The translations under genes and the position numbers were made by a program. Below the pieces are notes generated by a model. It was not told the origin of the DNA and did no database searches. It was given only the letters and a program-made list of their open reading frames with translations. From DASPGQ01 sp035457705 (GTDB lineage Bacteria; Acidobacteriota; Vicinamibacteria; Marinacidobacterales; SMYC01): a stretch of 64,000 bases of DNA. Position 1 is the stretch's first letter. Every line of letters starts with the position of its first letter. The stretch covers positions 86,970 to 150,969 of the forward strand of contig DATIBD010000074.1 of NCBI GenBank assembly GCA_035457705.1. The letters run 5' to 3'. Of this stretch, positions 40,939 to 49,211 are shown piece by piece.

Positions 40939-41406
40939 ATGCCTCTCAAAATGAGATCGACGGCGTTCGAGCACATGGAGGCGATTCCGGCTCGGTTTAC
41001 CTGCGAGGGGCGCGACGTATCGCCGCCGCTCGACTGGTCGGATCCTCCAGAAGGAACGGTGAGCTTCGCCCTCATCGTAGACGATCCCGATGCCCCGGAT
41101 CCCAGGGCGCCGAAGATGACCTGGGTCCATTGGGTGCTCTACAACATTCCGAAGGGCGTCCATTCGCTTTCCCAGGGGACACGAGATTTCGGAGGCGGTC
41201 TCTCCGGCCAAAACGACTGGAAACGCACCGGATATGGCGGTCCCTGTCCCCCGATTGGAAAGCACCGGTACTTCTTCAAGCTGTACGCGCTCGACGCGGT
41301 TCTCCACGATCTCGCGACCCCGACGAAATCCTCGCTCGAAAAAGCGATGAAAGGGCACATCCTGGGAAGCGCTCAGCTCATCGGAACCTACGAAAAGACT
41401 AGGTGA
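40939..41406 (+). CDS. YbhB/YbcL-type PEBP family protein
   Basis: A 155-residue phosphatidylethanolamine-binding-like protein: IPARFTCEGRDVSPPLDWSD, SFALIVDDPDAPDP, WVHWVLYNIPKG and GYGGPCPPIGKHRYFFKLYA contain the anion-binding pocket motifs (DPDAP and GxxHRY-like). Length is typical for the bacterial branch, whose role is unresolved. It diverges from the PilZ gene with 74 bases between them and appears to be transcribed alone. Confidence 0.9.
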   Translation: MPLKMRSTAFEHMEAIPARFTCEGRDVSPPLDWSDPPEGTVSFALIVDDPDAPDPRAPKMTWVHWVLYNIPKGVHSLSQGTRDFGGGLSGQNDWKRTGYGGPCPPIGKHRYFFKLYALDAVLHDLATPTKSSLEKAMKGHILGSAQLIGTYEKTR

Positions 41407-41521
41407 CCTCGGCTTTTGCGAGCCACATGCGTACCGCTTCACAGCGGACCGGGTTCGGCCGGGCTATGCTCGGGGCAAGGACGAGGGCCAGGTTTCTCTG
41501 GAGCCCGAAGGAGTGAGCGCG

Positions 41522-42196
41522 ATGCTCGATTCAGTCATGACGGGCCTCTTGATGCTCGGGGCGGCGACCCAGAGCGAAGTGTCGTATCAGGTGATTTCGG
41601 AGGAGAGCCGCATGACCATCGAGGTGGGCAGGGCAGGCTTTCTCAAGATGTTCGGCCACGATCATCTCATCGAGGTTGGAGCGCTCGAGGGGAGCGTCTC
41701 GTGGAACGCGGAGTCGCCTCGAGAATCTCGTTTCATCCTCGAGGTCGATGCGTCTTCTCTTACCGTCGCCGACGCCGAGCTGGGCGAAGACGACCGTGCG
41801 AAGATCCAGTCGGACATGGAGACCAAGGCTCTGTTGCTCGGCGAGCACCCGATGATTCGATTCGAGTCATCCGCCACGAAGCTCGTGAAAAAAGACGAAG
41901 GCATCTACCGTCTGGAGATAGCGGGGAGCCTCAGTCTGCGCGGCGTGGAAAAGGACCTAGTGGTTCCCGCGAGCGTCGAGATCAAAGGCGATCGAATGTT
42001 CGCTCGAGGAGCTCTCGAGCTTCCGTCCGACGAGTGGGGTGTGCCTGAGATTTCCGTCGCGGGAGGCTCGGTGAAAACCAAGAAAGAGCTCAAAATCGCG
42101 TTCGAGATCGTTGCCCGTCCGCGAGAGACCTCCTCGTCGTCGAGGCCAAGCCCGGATCTCGTCGACTCCCGCGAGGGAGCGCCTGAGCCTCCTTGA
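41522..42196 (+). CDS. YceI-family lipid-binding protein
   Basis: A 224-residue protein; the ATG at 41522 has AAGGAG eight bases upstream. After a hydrophobic start (MLDSVMTGLLMLGAATQ) the YceI beta-barrel is visible: RMTIEVGRAGFLKMFGHDHL, ESRFILEVDASSLTV, MIRFESSATKL, IAGSLSLRGVEKDLVVP. YceI proteins bind isoprenoids or fatty acids in the periplasm. The C-terminus after ~200 is low-complexity (ETSSSSRPSP). Probably exported. Confidence 0.85.
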   Translation: MLDSVMTGLLMLGAATQSEVSYQVISEESRMTIEVGRAGFLKMFGHDHLIEVGALEGSVSWNAESPRESRFILEVDASSLTVADAELGEDDRAKIQSDMETKALLLGEHPMIRFESSATKLVKKDEGIYRLEIAGSLSLRGVEKDLVVPASVEIKGDRMFARGALELPSDEWGVPEISVAGGSVKTKKELKIAFEIVARPRETSSSSRPSPDLVDSREGAPEPP

Positions 42197-42293
42197 ATCT
42201 CAGGAGAATTTCAGGTAGTCTTTCCCTGTTGGGGATGGGGACCCCAGCAATCCCGCCTCAGGACTCAACTCGAAGTGTGGGGGAGTTGTCGTC

Positions 42294-42491
42294 ATGTTCT
42301 CTTCATGTCGCCTTTGTCAAGGGCCAACGGACAAGTGGCAGGATTTCTGCAATGATTGCGCGACGCGCAAGGCGCGGCCACAACTGCGCCTCATCCAGGG
42401 AGGAAGAAGCGACGGGGAGCGCACGGACCGGGAGTTGCTGAAGTCTCACCTTTGGCTCCAGCCCGTGTCGTCCGACTCCAACGCCTCCTGA
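42294..42491 (+). CDS. Small CxxC...CxxC zinc-ribbon-like protein
   Basis: A 65-residue product with GGGGGAG eight bases before the ATG. Two Cys pairs, SSCRLCQGP at residues 5-8 and FCNDCAT near 19-22, could bind one zinc ion. The rest is basic and polar (RKARPQLRLIQGGRSD). It has no match I can name. The Cys spacing and strong ribosome-binding site argue for a real gene. Confidence 0.5.
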   Translation: MFSSCRLCQGPTDKWQDFCNDCATRKARPQLRLIQGGRSDGERTDRELLKSHLWLQPVSSDSNAS

Positions 42492-42539
42492 GGGCCTTTG
42501 CCGCCGGTCTGCACCTCGAACGGTCGAAGCGCGAGTCGG

Positions 42540-43502
42540 TCAGGGCAGCGGATCCGGCGTGAGAATGGAGAACCCCTCGAAGGGGTACTCGCGATCGCCG
42601 TCGGTAAGGATGAACTTGGCTTCGCCGCGGGTGATGGATTCCAGCGCTTCTTTCATCCGGCCAAGGTAGCCGCTGGCGACCACGGGCTCGTTGTGCGACG
42701 GGAGTAGCCGATCGACCTCGCTGGCTAGCCCCGAGAGCCGCTCGGCCGTGGCCTCGTAGGCCTCGATATCCGAGCCGGGGAGGTGGGCGTAGAGGACGGC
42801 AGGGTAGAACGTGTCCCCGGTGAAAAGCAGGCGGTTGTCTCGATCCAGCAGGCAGATGGCGTCCGGGGCATGGCCCGGCGTCAGCAGCACCTCGAGCTTT
42901 CGATCGCCGAGGTCGAGCGTCGTGCCGTCCTCGACGGTCTCGTCGATCGAGAACGGCTCGATACGGTAGAGCTCCCGGTCGAATCCCGGGGGAGTTTCCT
43001 TCCAGATCCAGCCCTCGCTCACGAACTCGGCGACGTCCTCGTGCGTACGTCCGCCGGCATTGGTCCGGGTAAAGTCGGTGTCGGTTCCCCACACGGTGTC
43101 GAACTGAGAATTGCCTCCGACGTGGTCATAGTGCGTGTGCGAGTTCAGGACGATGGGTTCGAGCTCCGTGAGCTCGGAAACGGCGGTTTTCATGTCTCCG
43201 ATGCCCAGTCCCGTGTCCCAGAGGAGCGCGCGCTCGGAGCCGACGACGAGGTAGGAGATGACTTCCTCGAATTGTCCTGGCTCGTAGATCGCGTAGATGC
43301 CCGGGAGGATTTCGTAGACCTCGAACCAATCCTGGCTCGACGTAATCTTCTCGAAGCGGCCCCAGGCCGGCCGCGGGAGCTTGTCCCACCAGTTGTCCTT
43401 GCCTTCGCCGCGATTCTGAACGAGCACGTTGTCACCGGGACCGCACGAGCCGGCGCAGGTGGCCAAAAGCGATGTCACGATCAGGCCTCTCACGCGCCCC
43501 AA
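42540..43502 (-). CDS. Metallo-beta-lactamase-fold hydrolase, exported
   Basis: A 320-residue protein starting MGRVRGLIVTSLLATCAGSC, a lipoprotein-like signal. The metal motif is LNSHTHYDHVGG (HxHxDH); further ligands are in TPGHAPDAICL and RLLFTGDTFYP, then LLPSHNEPVV. The fold is that of glyoxalase II/lactonase-like enzymes, so the substrate is open. It lies six bases downstream of the TVP38 gene, so probably the last gene of a unit with it and the flavoprotein. Confidence 0.85.
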   Translation of the reverse strand: MGRVRGLIVTSLLATCAGSCGPGDNVLVQNRGEGKDNWWDKLPRPAWGRFEKITSSQDWFEVYEILPGIYAIYEPGQFEEVISYLVVGSERALLWDTGLGIGDMKTAVSELTELEPIVLNSHTHYDHVGGNSQFDTVWGTDTDFTRTNAGGRTHEDVAEFVSEGWIWKETPPGFDRELYRIEPFSIDETVEDGTTLDLGDRKLEVLLTPGHAPDAICLLDRDNRLLFTGDTFYPAVLYAHLPGSDIEAYEATAERLSGLASEVDRLLPSHNEPVVASGYLGRMKEALESITRGEAKFILTDGDREYPFEGFSILTPDPLP

Positions 43503-43508
43503 TTCTAG

Positions 43509-44204
43509 CTAAACTCCCGCTTCGCGGAGAGCTCGTTTCGCGCTTCGGGTGATCAGCGCGGTGACCAGCAGCGTGGCGAGGAGTCCCACCACCTGGAGGA
43601 CAAGTCGCAACGTCTCGGCGCTCTGAGCCCCCGAGGCAGCCTCGAGCCCGCTTCTTCCGAGCGTTCCGAGGTATACGTAAAGAAACGCGCCCGGGATCAT
43701 CCCGACCCAGGACGCGAGCGTGTACTGGACGAAGCTGACGCTGGTGAGCCCGTAGGCGTAGTTCTGGAAATTGAAGGGGAACACGGGAGACAGACGGGTC
43801 AAGAAGACGATTTTCCAGCCTTGCTTCGCGACCGCTTTGTCGATCACGTCGAAGGAGGGCTTCTTCTGAATCCAGGTCTCCACGCGGTTTCTGGCGAGGT
43901 GGCGTGATACCAGAAACGCGAGCGCCGCGCCGGCGGTTGCCCCGAACAGGACGGTGACGAAGCCGGGAAGAAGACCGAAAGTCGCTCCTCCGGCAAGCGT
44001 CAGCAGCGACCCGGGAAGCATCAACACCGTTGCCACCGCATACATCAGGGCAAAGACGAGCATACCGAGAGCCCCGAGGCCGCTCACCCATAAATTGAAA
44101 ATTCCCAGCCATCGGGAAAGCGGCAGAAGGCGTATAGCCACAACCACGCCCACGACTGCCAGGATGGCGAAGGCATACTTCAGCGTGGTCTTCGAAAGCG
44201 CCAT
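43509..44204 (-). CDS. TVP38/TMEM64 (SNARE-associated, DedA-like) membrane protein
   Basis: A 231-residue protein with five or six membrane segments. Core signature: VLMLPGSLLTLAGGATFGLL, then GATAGAALAFLVSRHLARN, and FLTRLSPVFPFNFQNYAYGL, all typical of the TVP38 family of lipid or ion transporters. It overlaps the end of the upstream flavoprotein gene by one base. This pairing, or fusion, of TVP38 with mercuric-reductase-like proteins recurs across bacteria (recollection), suggesting a redox-coupled role. Confidence 0.88.
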   Translation of the reverse strand: MALSKTTLKYAFAILAVVGVVVAIRLLPLSRWLGIFNLWVSGLGALGMLVFALMYAVATVLMLPGSLLTLAGGATFGLLPGFVTVLFGATAGAALAFLVSRHLARNRVETWIQKKPSFDVIDKAVAKQGWKIVFLTRLSPVFPFNFQNYAYGLTSVSFVQYTLASWVGMIPGAFLYVYLGTLGRSGLEAASGAQSAETLRLVLQVVGLLATLLVTALITRSAKRALREAGV

Positions 44205-45646
44205 CAGGCTCGCCTCCTCCGATAAATCCAGCGAAATATCGAGGCGACCGTCGGTGTGAGCTTGGTTCGCTGATAGGAGTCGGCCACGCGCTGGACGGAT
44301 GATGACAGCGTCGGGTAGGCGTGAACCGTGGCGGATAGTTTGGCGAGACCGATGCCATGCTTGGCCGCGACCAGCACCTCGTGCATGACCTCACCGGCGT
44401 GCGCCCCGACTACGGTCGCTCCGAGAATCCTGTCCTTGCCTCTTGCGGTGAGCACCTTGATGAATCCCGTCGTCTCGCTATCGGTGATGGCTCGATCGAG
44501 CTCCTCCCAATCGTAGCGAAACACATCGTAGGGTACGTTCTTCCTCTTCGCCTCCTCTTCGATCAAGCCGCATTGAGCGACCTCGGGATCCGTATACGTG
44601 ACCCACGGCACCCAGCGGTAATCCGCCTTGGTCTTGAGCCAGGGGAGAAGAATGTTGCGGACCACGATTCGGGCCTGATAGTCGGCGGAGTGCGTGAATT
44701 GATAAGGCCCGGCGACGTCCCCACAAGCGAAGATGTGCCGCTGCGACGTGGTGAGCGTCGCATCGACCTTGATGCCTCCCCGGTCATACTCGACGCCCGC
44801 CGCCTCGAGACCGAGTCCCTCGACGGACGGTTTCCGGCCCGTGGCCAAGAGGATGGCTTCGGCGCCAAGAGTCTTCTCGCCTCGATCCGTCTCCACGGTA
44901 ACCGCCGTGACGCTCTTGCTCCTATCGAAACGGGACGCCTTCGTGCCCGTCATGACTTCGATGCCTTCCTCCGCGAAACGTTTCCGAATCAGCTCGCTGG
45001 CATCGAGATCGTCTCGAGGGAGCAGGCGGGGGAGAAGCTCGACGAGCGTCACCCGGACACCGAGGCGGCTCATGACCTGAGCGAGCTCGCATCCGATAGG
45101 ACCGCCTCCCAGGATCAGAATCGACCCGGGTGCTTCGGGCATCTCGTCGAAGATCGTTTCGTTCGTGTAATAGGGAACGCTGTCGAGCCCCGGGATCGGA
45201 AGGACGAGAGCCGTGGTTCCGGTGGCGACGACGAAGTTGCGCGCCCGAAGGCGCGTATTGTCGGAGACCAGCACCTCATGGGGCGAGACGAATCTCGCCT
45301 TGCCGAGAAAGACGTCGACCCCTAGGCTCTCGAATCTCTCCTTGGAATCATGGGGCTCGATTCTTGCCCGCCGCTCACGCATCCGCGCGAAGACGTCCTC
45401 GAAGCGAAAGCTCGGCTCGGTGCGCTCGATCCCCATCTCTTCGGCGCGCCGGATGCGGTAGATCAGCTTCGCCGACGAGATGAGGGATTTCGACGGCACG
45501 CAGCCGTAGTTCAAGCAGTCGCCACCCATCTTCTTCGCTTCGACGAGAGCGGCCTTGCCGCCGAGTCCCGCGGTGCCGGCGGCCGTCACGAGACCCGCCG
45601 TTCCCGCTCCTATGACGACCACGTTGTATCGGTCTCGAGTCTGCAT
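44204..45646 (-). CDS. Mercuric-reductase/lipoamide-dehydrogenase-like flavoprotein
   Basis: The start MQTRDRYNVV has GGAGG ten bases upstream. The 480-residue protein has the FAD loop VVIGAGTAGLVTAAGTAG, the redox disulfide GGDCLNYGCVPSKSLI, the NAD loop ILILGGGPIGCELAQ and IFACGDVAGPYQFTHSA. The C-terminal HAYPTLSS keeps the His but not the Glu of lipoamide dehydrogenase, and there is no terminal CysCys of mercuric reductase. Neither specific name is therefore justified. It is coupled to TVP38. Confidence 0.85.
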   Translation of the reverse strand: MQTRDRYNVVVIGAGTAGLVTAAGTAGLGGKAALVEAKKMGGDCLNYGCVPSKSLISSAKLIYRIRRAEEMGIERTEPSFRFEDVFARMRERRARIEPHDSKERFESLGVDVFLGKARFVSPHEVLVSDNTRLRARNFVVATGTTALVLPIPGLDSVPYYTNETIFDEMPEAPGSILILGGGPIGCELAQVMSRLGVRVTLVELLPRLLPRDDLDASELIRKRFAEEGIEVMTGTKASRFDRSKSVTAVTVETDRGEKTLGAEAILLATGRKPSVEGLGLEAAGVEYDRGGIKVDATLTTSQRHIFACGDVAGPYQFTHSADYQARIVVRNILLPWLKTKADYRWVPWVTYTDPEVAQCGLIEEEAKRKNVPYDVFRYDWEELDRAITDSETTGFIKVLTARGKDRILGATVVGAHAGEVMHEVLVAAKHGIGLAKLSATVHAYPTLSSSVQRVADSYQRTKLTPTVASIFRWIYRRRRA

Positions 45647-45739
45647 ATTCGTCGAGCCTCCTCCGGCTCGTGCCACGACGGCAGGGTCAGCCCGCCTCTA
45701 GTCTATGACGGTTGCAAGAGGCGGCGACGATGGGTGAGC

Positions 45740-46405
45740 ATGGCGCCGGTGATCCTCGGCATCGATGAAGCAGGCCGCGGTCCGGTGCTCGGGCCACTCG
45801 TCGTGGCGGGCGTGGTCTTGAAGTCGCAGGCGGCTTCAGCGCTGACGCGACGTGGAGTGATGGACTCAAAAGAATACGGAGCGGGAGAGGAGGCCCGGGA
45901 GAAACGTCGCGAGCTCGCCCATCACATTCGGCGTGTGGCAGAGAAGGTCAAGATCGAGGTCTTCGAGCACGACGAGGTCGATCGGTACACCGATTACGGG
46001 CTCCTGAACGAGCTCGAGCGCAAGGCGGCGGTCTCGATCATCGTCGAAGCAGGCGTCGTGAAACGCATCGTTGCCGACGGGGAGAAGGTCTTCGGACCAC
46101 TCCGTCACCGATTTCCACACCTCGAGGCTCGGGACTTTGGCGAGCAGTACCATGTCGCGGTCGCCGCGGCCTCGATCGTAGCGAAAGACCGGCGGGACAC
46201 GTTGTTCCAGGCCATTGCCGACCGCTACGACGCTGAGTTTGGACCGGTGCGTGGCGGGGGCTACGTGAACTCTGCGACGGCTGAATTTCTGAGACGCTAC
46301 CACGCCCGATATCGCCGCCTTCCGGCAGAGACGCGTCGAAGCTTTCGCTGGAAGGTGCTCCACGAGCTCGAGCCCAGGCCCCTGCCCTTGTTCGAGGAAC
46401 GGTAA
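45740..46405 (+). CDS. rnhB: Ribonuclease HII
   Basis: A 221-residue enzyme that removes RNA from RNA/DNA hybrids. Active-site pattern: LGIDEAGRGPVLGPLVVAGV (Asp, Glu), MDSKEYGAG, IVADGEKVFG and VAAASIVAKDRRD. The ATG at 45740 places the first Asp near residue 8, as is usual; a longer in-frame extension runs into the divergent flavoprotein gene and is rejected. The sequence is atypical for RNase HII in the DSK region but the catalytic residues are present. Confidence 0.85.
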   Translation: MAPVILGIDEAGRGPVLGPLVVAGVVLKSQAASALTRRGVMDSKEYGAGEEAREKRRELAHHIRRVAEKVKIEVFEHDEVDRYTDYGLLNELERKAAVSIIVEAGVVKRIVADGEKVFGPLRHRFPHLEARDFGEQYHVAVAAASIVAKDRRDTLFQAIADRYDAEFGPVRGGGYVNSATAEFLRRYHARYRRLPAETRRSFRWKVLHELEPRPLPLFEER

Positions 46406-46502
46406 GGACGAGCACGCCGGTTTGGACGTTTTCCTTCGGCATCTTATACTGGCGTCGGGAGCCGGACGAACCCTCTGCGGGAATTGAGATAGAGATCTGA
46501 AT

Positions 46503-48284
46503 TTGGCACGAACCGCTCCTGTCTTTCTCGCCGCGCTCCTCTCAGGAACCCTGAACGGAGCCGAGAGGCCGAGTCGATTCGATCGTAAGTCGCTCGAGAG
46601 TCACATCGAATTCCTGGCATCGGACGAGCTCGAGGGTAGGGGTAACGGCACTACCGGATTGGAGCTCGCCGCCAGCTACATCGCCGGCCAGTTCGAGGCG
46701 CTGGGCCTCTCTGCGGTCGGAGACGAAAATACCTACTTCCAACGGTTCCAGGTGTCGATCGGGCACCATTTGGCCAAACCGCCTCGTGCCGTTCTACGAG
46801 TGTCAGGCCAGACGCGCGAGCTGGCGCCAGGAGAGGATTTCGAGCCTCTGACGTTCAGTGCCCCTGGTGACGTATCCGCCGCGGTCGTCTTCGCGGGATA
46901 CGGGGTGAGTGCACCCGAGCACGACTATGACGACTATGCGGCGATCGACGTCAGGGGAAAGGTCGTTCTTGTATTGCGGTACGCGCCCGGAGGTTTCGAT
47001 GAGCGAGGCTGGCACGCCACATTCGTCCGGAAGACACGCGTCGCCGCGAGCCACGGCGCTCTCGGCGCCATCATCGTGAACGGGCCACGTCACCGGCGTG
47101 ACGATGAGCTCGTTCCGTTTGGGGTCGATGTGGGCGCCGAGCGAATGCCGATCCCGGTAATTCATATGCGCCGCGAGCACGCCGAATGGGCGCTCCAGGC
47201 AAACGGGTCGGACCTTCGAGGCCTCCAGAAACGGATCGACACCTCGCGCGCACCGGCGTCCTCCATGCTCGAAAGCGTCGAGATCTCCCTCTCGATCGAT
47301 ATCGAGCAAACGTCGGCAGAGGTCGAGAACGTCCTCGGTTATCTGCCACCGAGTGGCGGTCGGCGAAGCGGCTTCGACGAAGAATGCATCGTCATCGGAG
47401 CCCACTACGACCACGTCGGATTCGGTGAGAAGGGCAGCCGGGACTATCGTGCTCGAGGCAAGGTCCACAACGGCGCCGATGACAACGCCTCTGGCGTGGC
47501 GGGTGTCATCGAGCTCGCGCGCTTGTTCTCCAAGATCGAAGATCGGCCCCGAGGTATCGTCTTCGCCGCTTTCGCCGGTGAAGAGATCGGGCTGCGCGGC
47601 TCTTCTCATTACACGTCCCATCCGGTGCTGTCACTTTCGAGCACGGTTGCGATGGTGAACCTCGACATGATCGGCCGGCTGCGGCACCGTCGTTTGTTCC
47701 TTGCCGGTCTCGATTTGGTCCCCGAGCTCTCGGACTTGGTGCAGAGCAGCCTCGATGAAGAAGGCCTCGCCCTCTCGAGGCGATTCTCGGGGGCGGATGC
47801 GAGCGACCACGCGCCCTTCGTACGCGCCGGTGTGCCCTCTCTCTTCTTCTTCACCGGCCTTCACGGCGATTACCACAAGCCGACGGACGACCCCCAGTTC
47901 ATAAGCTATGAAGGGATGGAGCGCGTTCTCGAGGTGAGCTATCAGCTCGTGGATTACCTTCTGCACGCGCCGAGTCGGCCGGCGCGTCCGATGCCCACCA
48001 CAACGGATGATGATGGGCCAACTCCTTATTTCGGTGTGGGGGTAGACACCAACTTCGCGGGCGATGGGGTTCGCTTCGCCTACGTCGCCAGCGGCGGCCC
48101 AGCCTCGGACGCGGGGCTCTTGCCAGGCGATGTCCTGGTCGAGATCGACGGGCGCCCGGTGAAATCGAGCGAAAGGGCGTCGGTCATCCTCCAGCAGTTC
48201 CGGCCGGGCGACCGAGTGAGCGCCAAGGTTCGCCGCGACAAGCAGGTGCTCGAGGTCGTGGTGAAGGTCGCGAAGTGGCCCTGA
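46503..48284 (+). CDS. Exported M28-family aminopeptidase with PA and PDZ domains
   Basis: A 593-residue protein from a TTG start, with a short signal sequence (VFLAALLSGTLNGAE). A PA insert (AAVVFAGYGVSAPEHDYDDY) precedes the zinc-peptidase core: VIGAHYDHVGFG, HNGADDNASGVAGVIELAR, FAAFAGEEIGLRGSSHY, VNLDMIGR and DASDHAPF supply the two-zinc ligands and the general base. Residues ~510-590 are a PDZ domain (GGPASDAGLLPGDVLVEIDG). It is suited to periplasmic peptide degradation. Stands alone, convergent with the glycosylase gene. Confidence 0.9.
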   Translation: MARTAPVFLAALLSGTLNGAERPSRFDRKSLESHIEFLASDELEGRGNGTTGLELAASYIAGQFEALGLSAVGDENTYFQRFQVSIGHHLAKPPRAVLRVSGQTRELAPGEDFEPLTFSAPGDVSAAVVFAGYGVSAPEHDYDDYAAIDVRGKVVLVLRYAPGGFDERGWHATFVRKTRVAASHGALGAIIVNGPRHRRDDELVPFGVDVGAERMPIPVIHMRREHAEWALQANGSDLRGLQKRIDTSRAPASSMLESVEISLSIDIEQTSAEVENVLGYLPPSGGRRSGFDEECIVIGAHYDHVGFGEKGSRDYRARGKVHNGADDNASGVAGVIELARLFSKIEDRPRGIVFAAFAGEEIGLRGSSHYTSHPVLSLSSTVAMVNLDMIGRLRHRRLFLAGLDLVPELSDLVQSSLDEEGLALSRRFSGADASDHAPFVRAGVPSLFFFTGLHGDYHKPTDDPQFISYEGMERVLEVSYQLVDYLLHAPSRPARPMPTTTDDDGPTPYFGVGVDTNFAGDGVRFAYVASGGPASDAGLLPGDVLVEIDGRPVKSSERASVILQQFRPGDRVSAKVRRDKQVLEVVVKVAKWP

Positions 48285-48291
48285 CCGGGGT

Positions 48292-48945
48292 TCAAGAGGC
48301 GCTTTTTCGGGCCGTCCTGAAGAGCCCGTTCTGCTCCAGGTAGCGCCGAAGGTGCTTCACGTGTGACCACATCGCCGGCTTGAGCTTCGCGTTGTACAGA
48401 AGAGCCGCGGGGTGGTACAGAACCATGAACTGGATGCCGGGGTAATCGTAGAGCGTGAAGAATTTTCCGGCTTCGTCCCCCATCTGGAAAGTCGACTTGG
48501 ACTTGTCGACGTGCTTGAGGGCCGTGGCCCCGAGGAGCAGGATCACCTTCGGCTTGACGAGCTCGATCTGGCGCTTCAAGTAGGGAATGCACTCCGCCGC
48601 CTCTTCCTGCTTCGGGCTGCGGTTCTCGGGCGGGCGGCATTTCACGACGTTGGCGATCAGCATGTCGCGGTTCGTGTCGATTCCGACGGCGCTCATGATC
48701 TTGTCGAAGAGCTGACCCGCCCGGCCCACGAACGCGAGACCCTGGCGGTCCTCTTGCTCGCCCGGTCCTTCGCCGATGGTCATGATGTATGCCCTGGGGT
48801 TCCCGCGGTCGACGACGATCGTCGACCGCCCGCGGTGCAGAGCGCACTTGGTGCAGTCGCTCGTCTCCAGCCGCTTCTTGAGCTCTTCGTAGCTCGTCGC
48901 GCCGAGAATCGTGTTGCTGCCGGGATCGAAGAGGTCGAACTGCAT
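48292..48945 (-). CDS. Type 4 (family 4) uracil-DNA glycosylase
   Basis: A 217-residue 4Fe-4S uracil-DNA glycosylase. Four Cys are where the family needs them: SDCTKCALHRGR, VVKCRPPENR and AECIPYL. Catalytic region: IGEGPGEQEDRQGLAFVGRA; the second motif is YHPAALLYNA. It excises uracil arising by cytosine deamination. The ATG at 48945 (MQFDLFD) gives the usual length; the upstream extension is within a gap that ends near repeat copy B. Confidence 0.92.
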   Translation of the reverse strand: MQFDLFDPGSNTILGATSYEELKKRLETSDCTKCALHRGRSTIVVDRGNPRAYIMTIGEGPGEQEDRQGLAFVGRAGQLFDKIMSAVGIDTNRDMLIANVVKCRPPENRSPKQEEAAECIPYLKRQIELVKPKVILLLGATALKHVDKSKSTFQMGDEAGKFFTLYDYPGIQFMVLYHPAALLYNAKLKPAMWSHVKHLRRYLEQNGLFRTARKSAS

Positions 48946-49033
48946 CGAATCGTGTTTGTGAGGTTCGCGTGTATTTATACCATCGAAGGCGACAGGATGC
49001 ACGGAGGAAGTGGGTCGAGGTCTGAGCACTCTC

Positions 49034-49160
49034 TCTAGTACTCAATGCCGTGGCGGGACCCGCAATCGATCGAGCCACCACGGCTCGGCCTTTGCGGCGC
49101 TTCGCGCCGATCTCGCGGCAGAAGTCTTGGCCACCGCTCGGCAGGCTGGATTGTAATTTT
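49034..49160 (+). repeat. Dispersed palindromic repeat, copy B
   Basis: Starts near CTAGTACTCAATGCCGTGG and contains GCCGTGGCGG with an imperfect partner CCACCACGGC, then CTCGGCCTTTGCGGCG and GATCTCGCGGCAG. The core matches copy A with about 92 percent identity over 104 bases by eye. Similarity continues weakly to an ATCAGCTTGCT tail. It sits upstream of the FMN oxidase gene, again just ahead of an outward-facing gene. Confidence 0.8.
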
Positions 49161-49211
49161 TCATCAGCTTGCTCTGGTCGGAACGGCACCGACCGTGATA
49201 GAAGGCGCGTC

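Noticed and set aside
44204..45646. Flavoprotein as merA or lpd
   Set aside because: No C-terminal CysCys or metal-binding domain for MerA, and the His-Glu pair of lipoamide dehydrogenase is incomplete.
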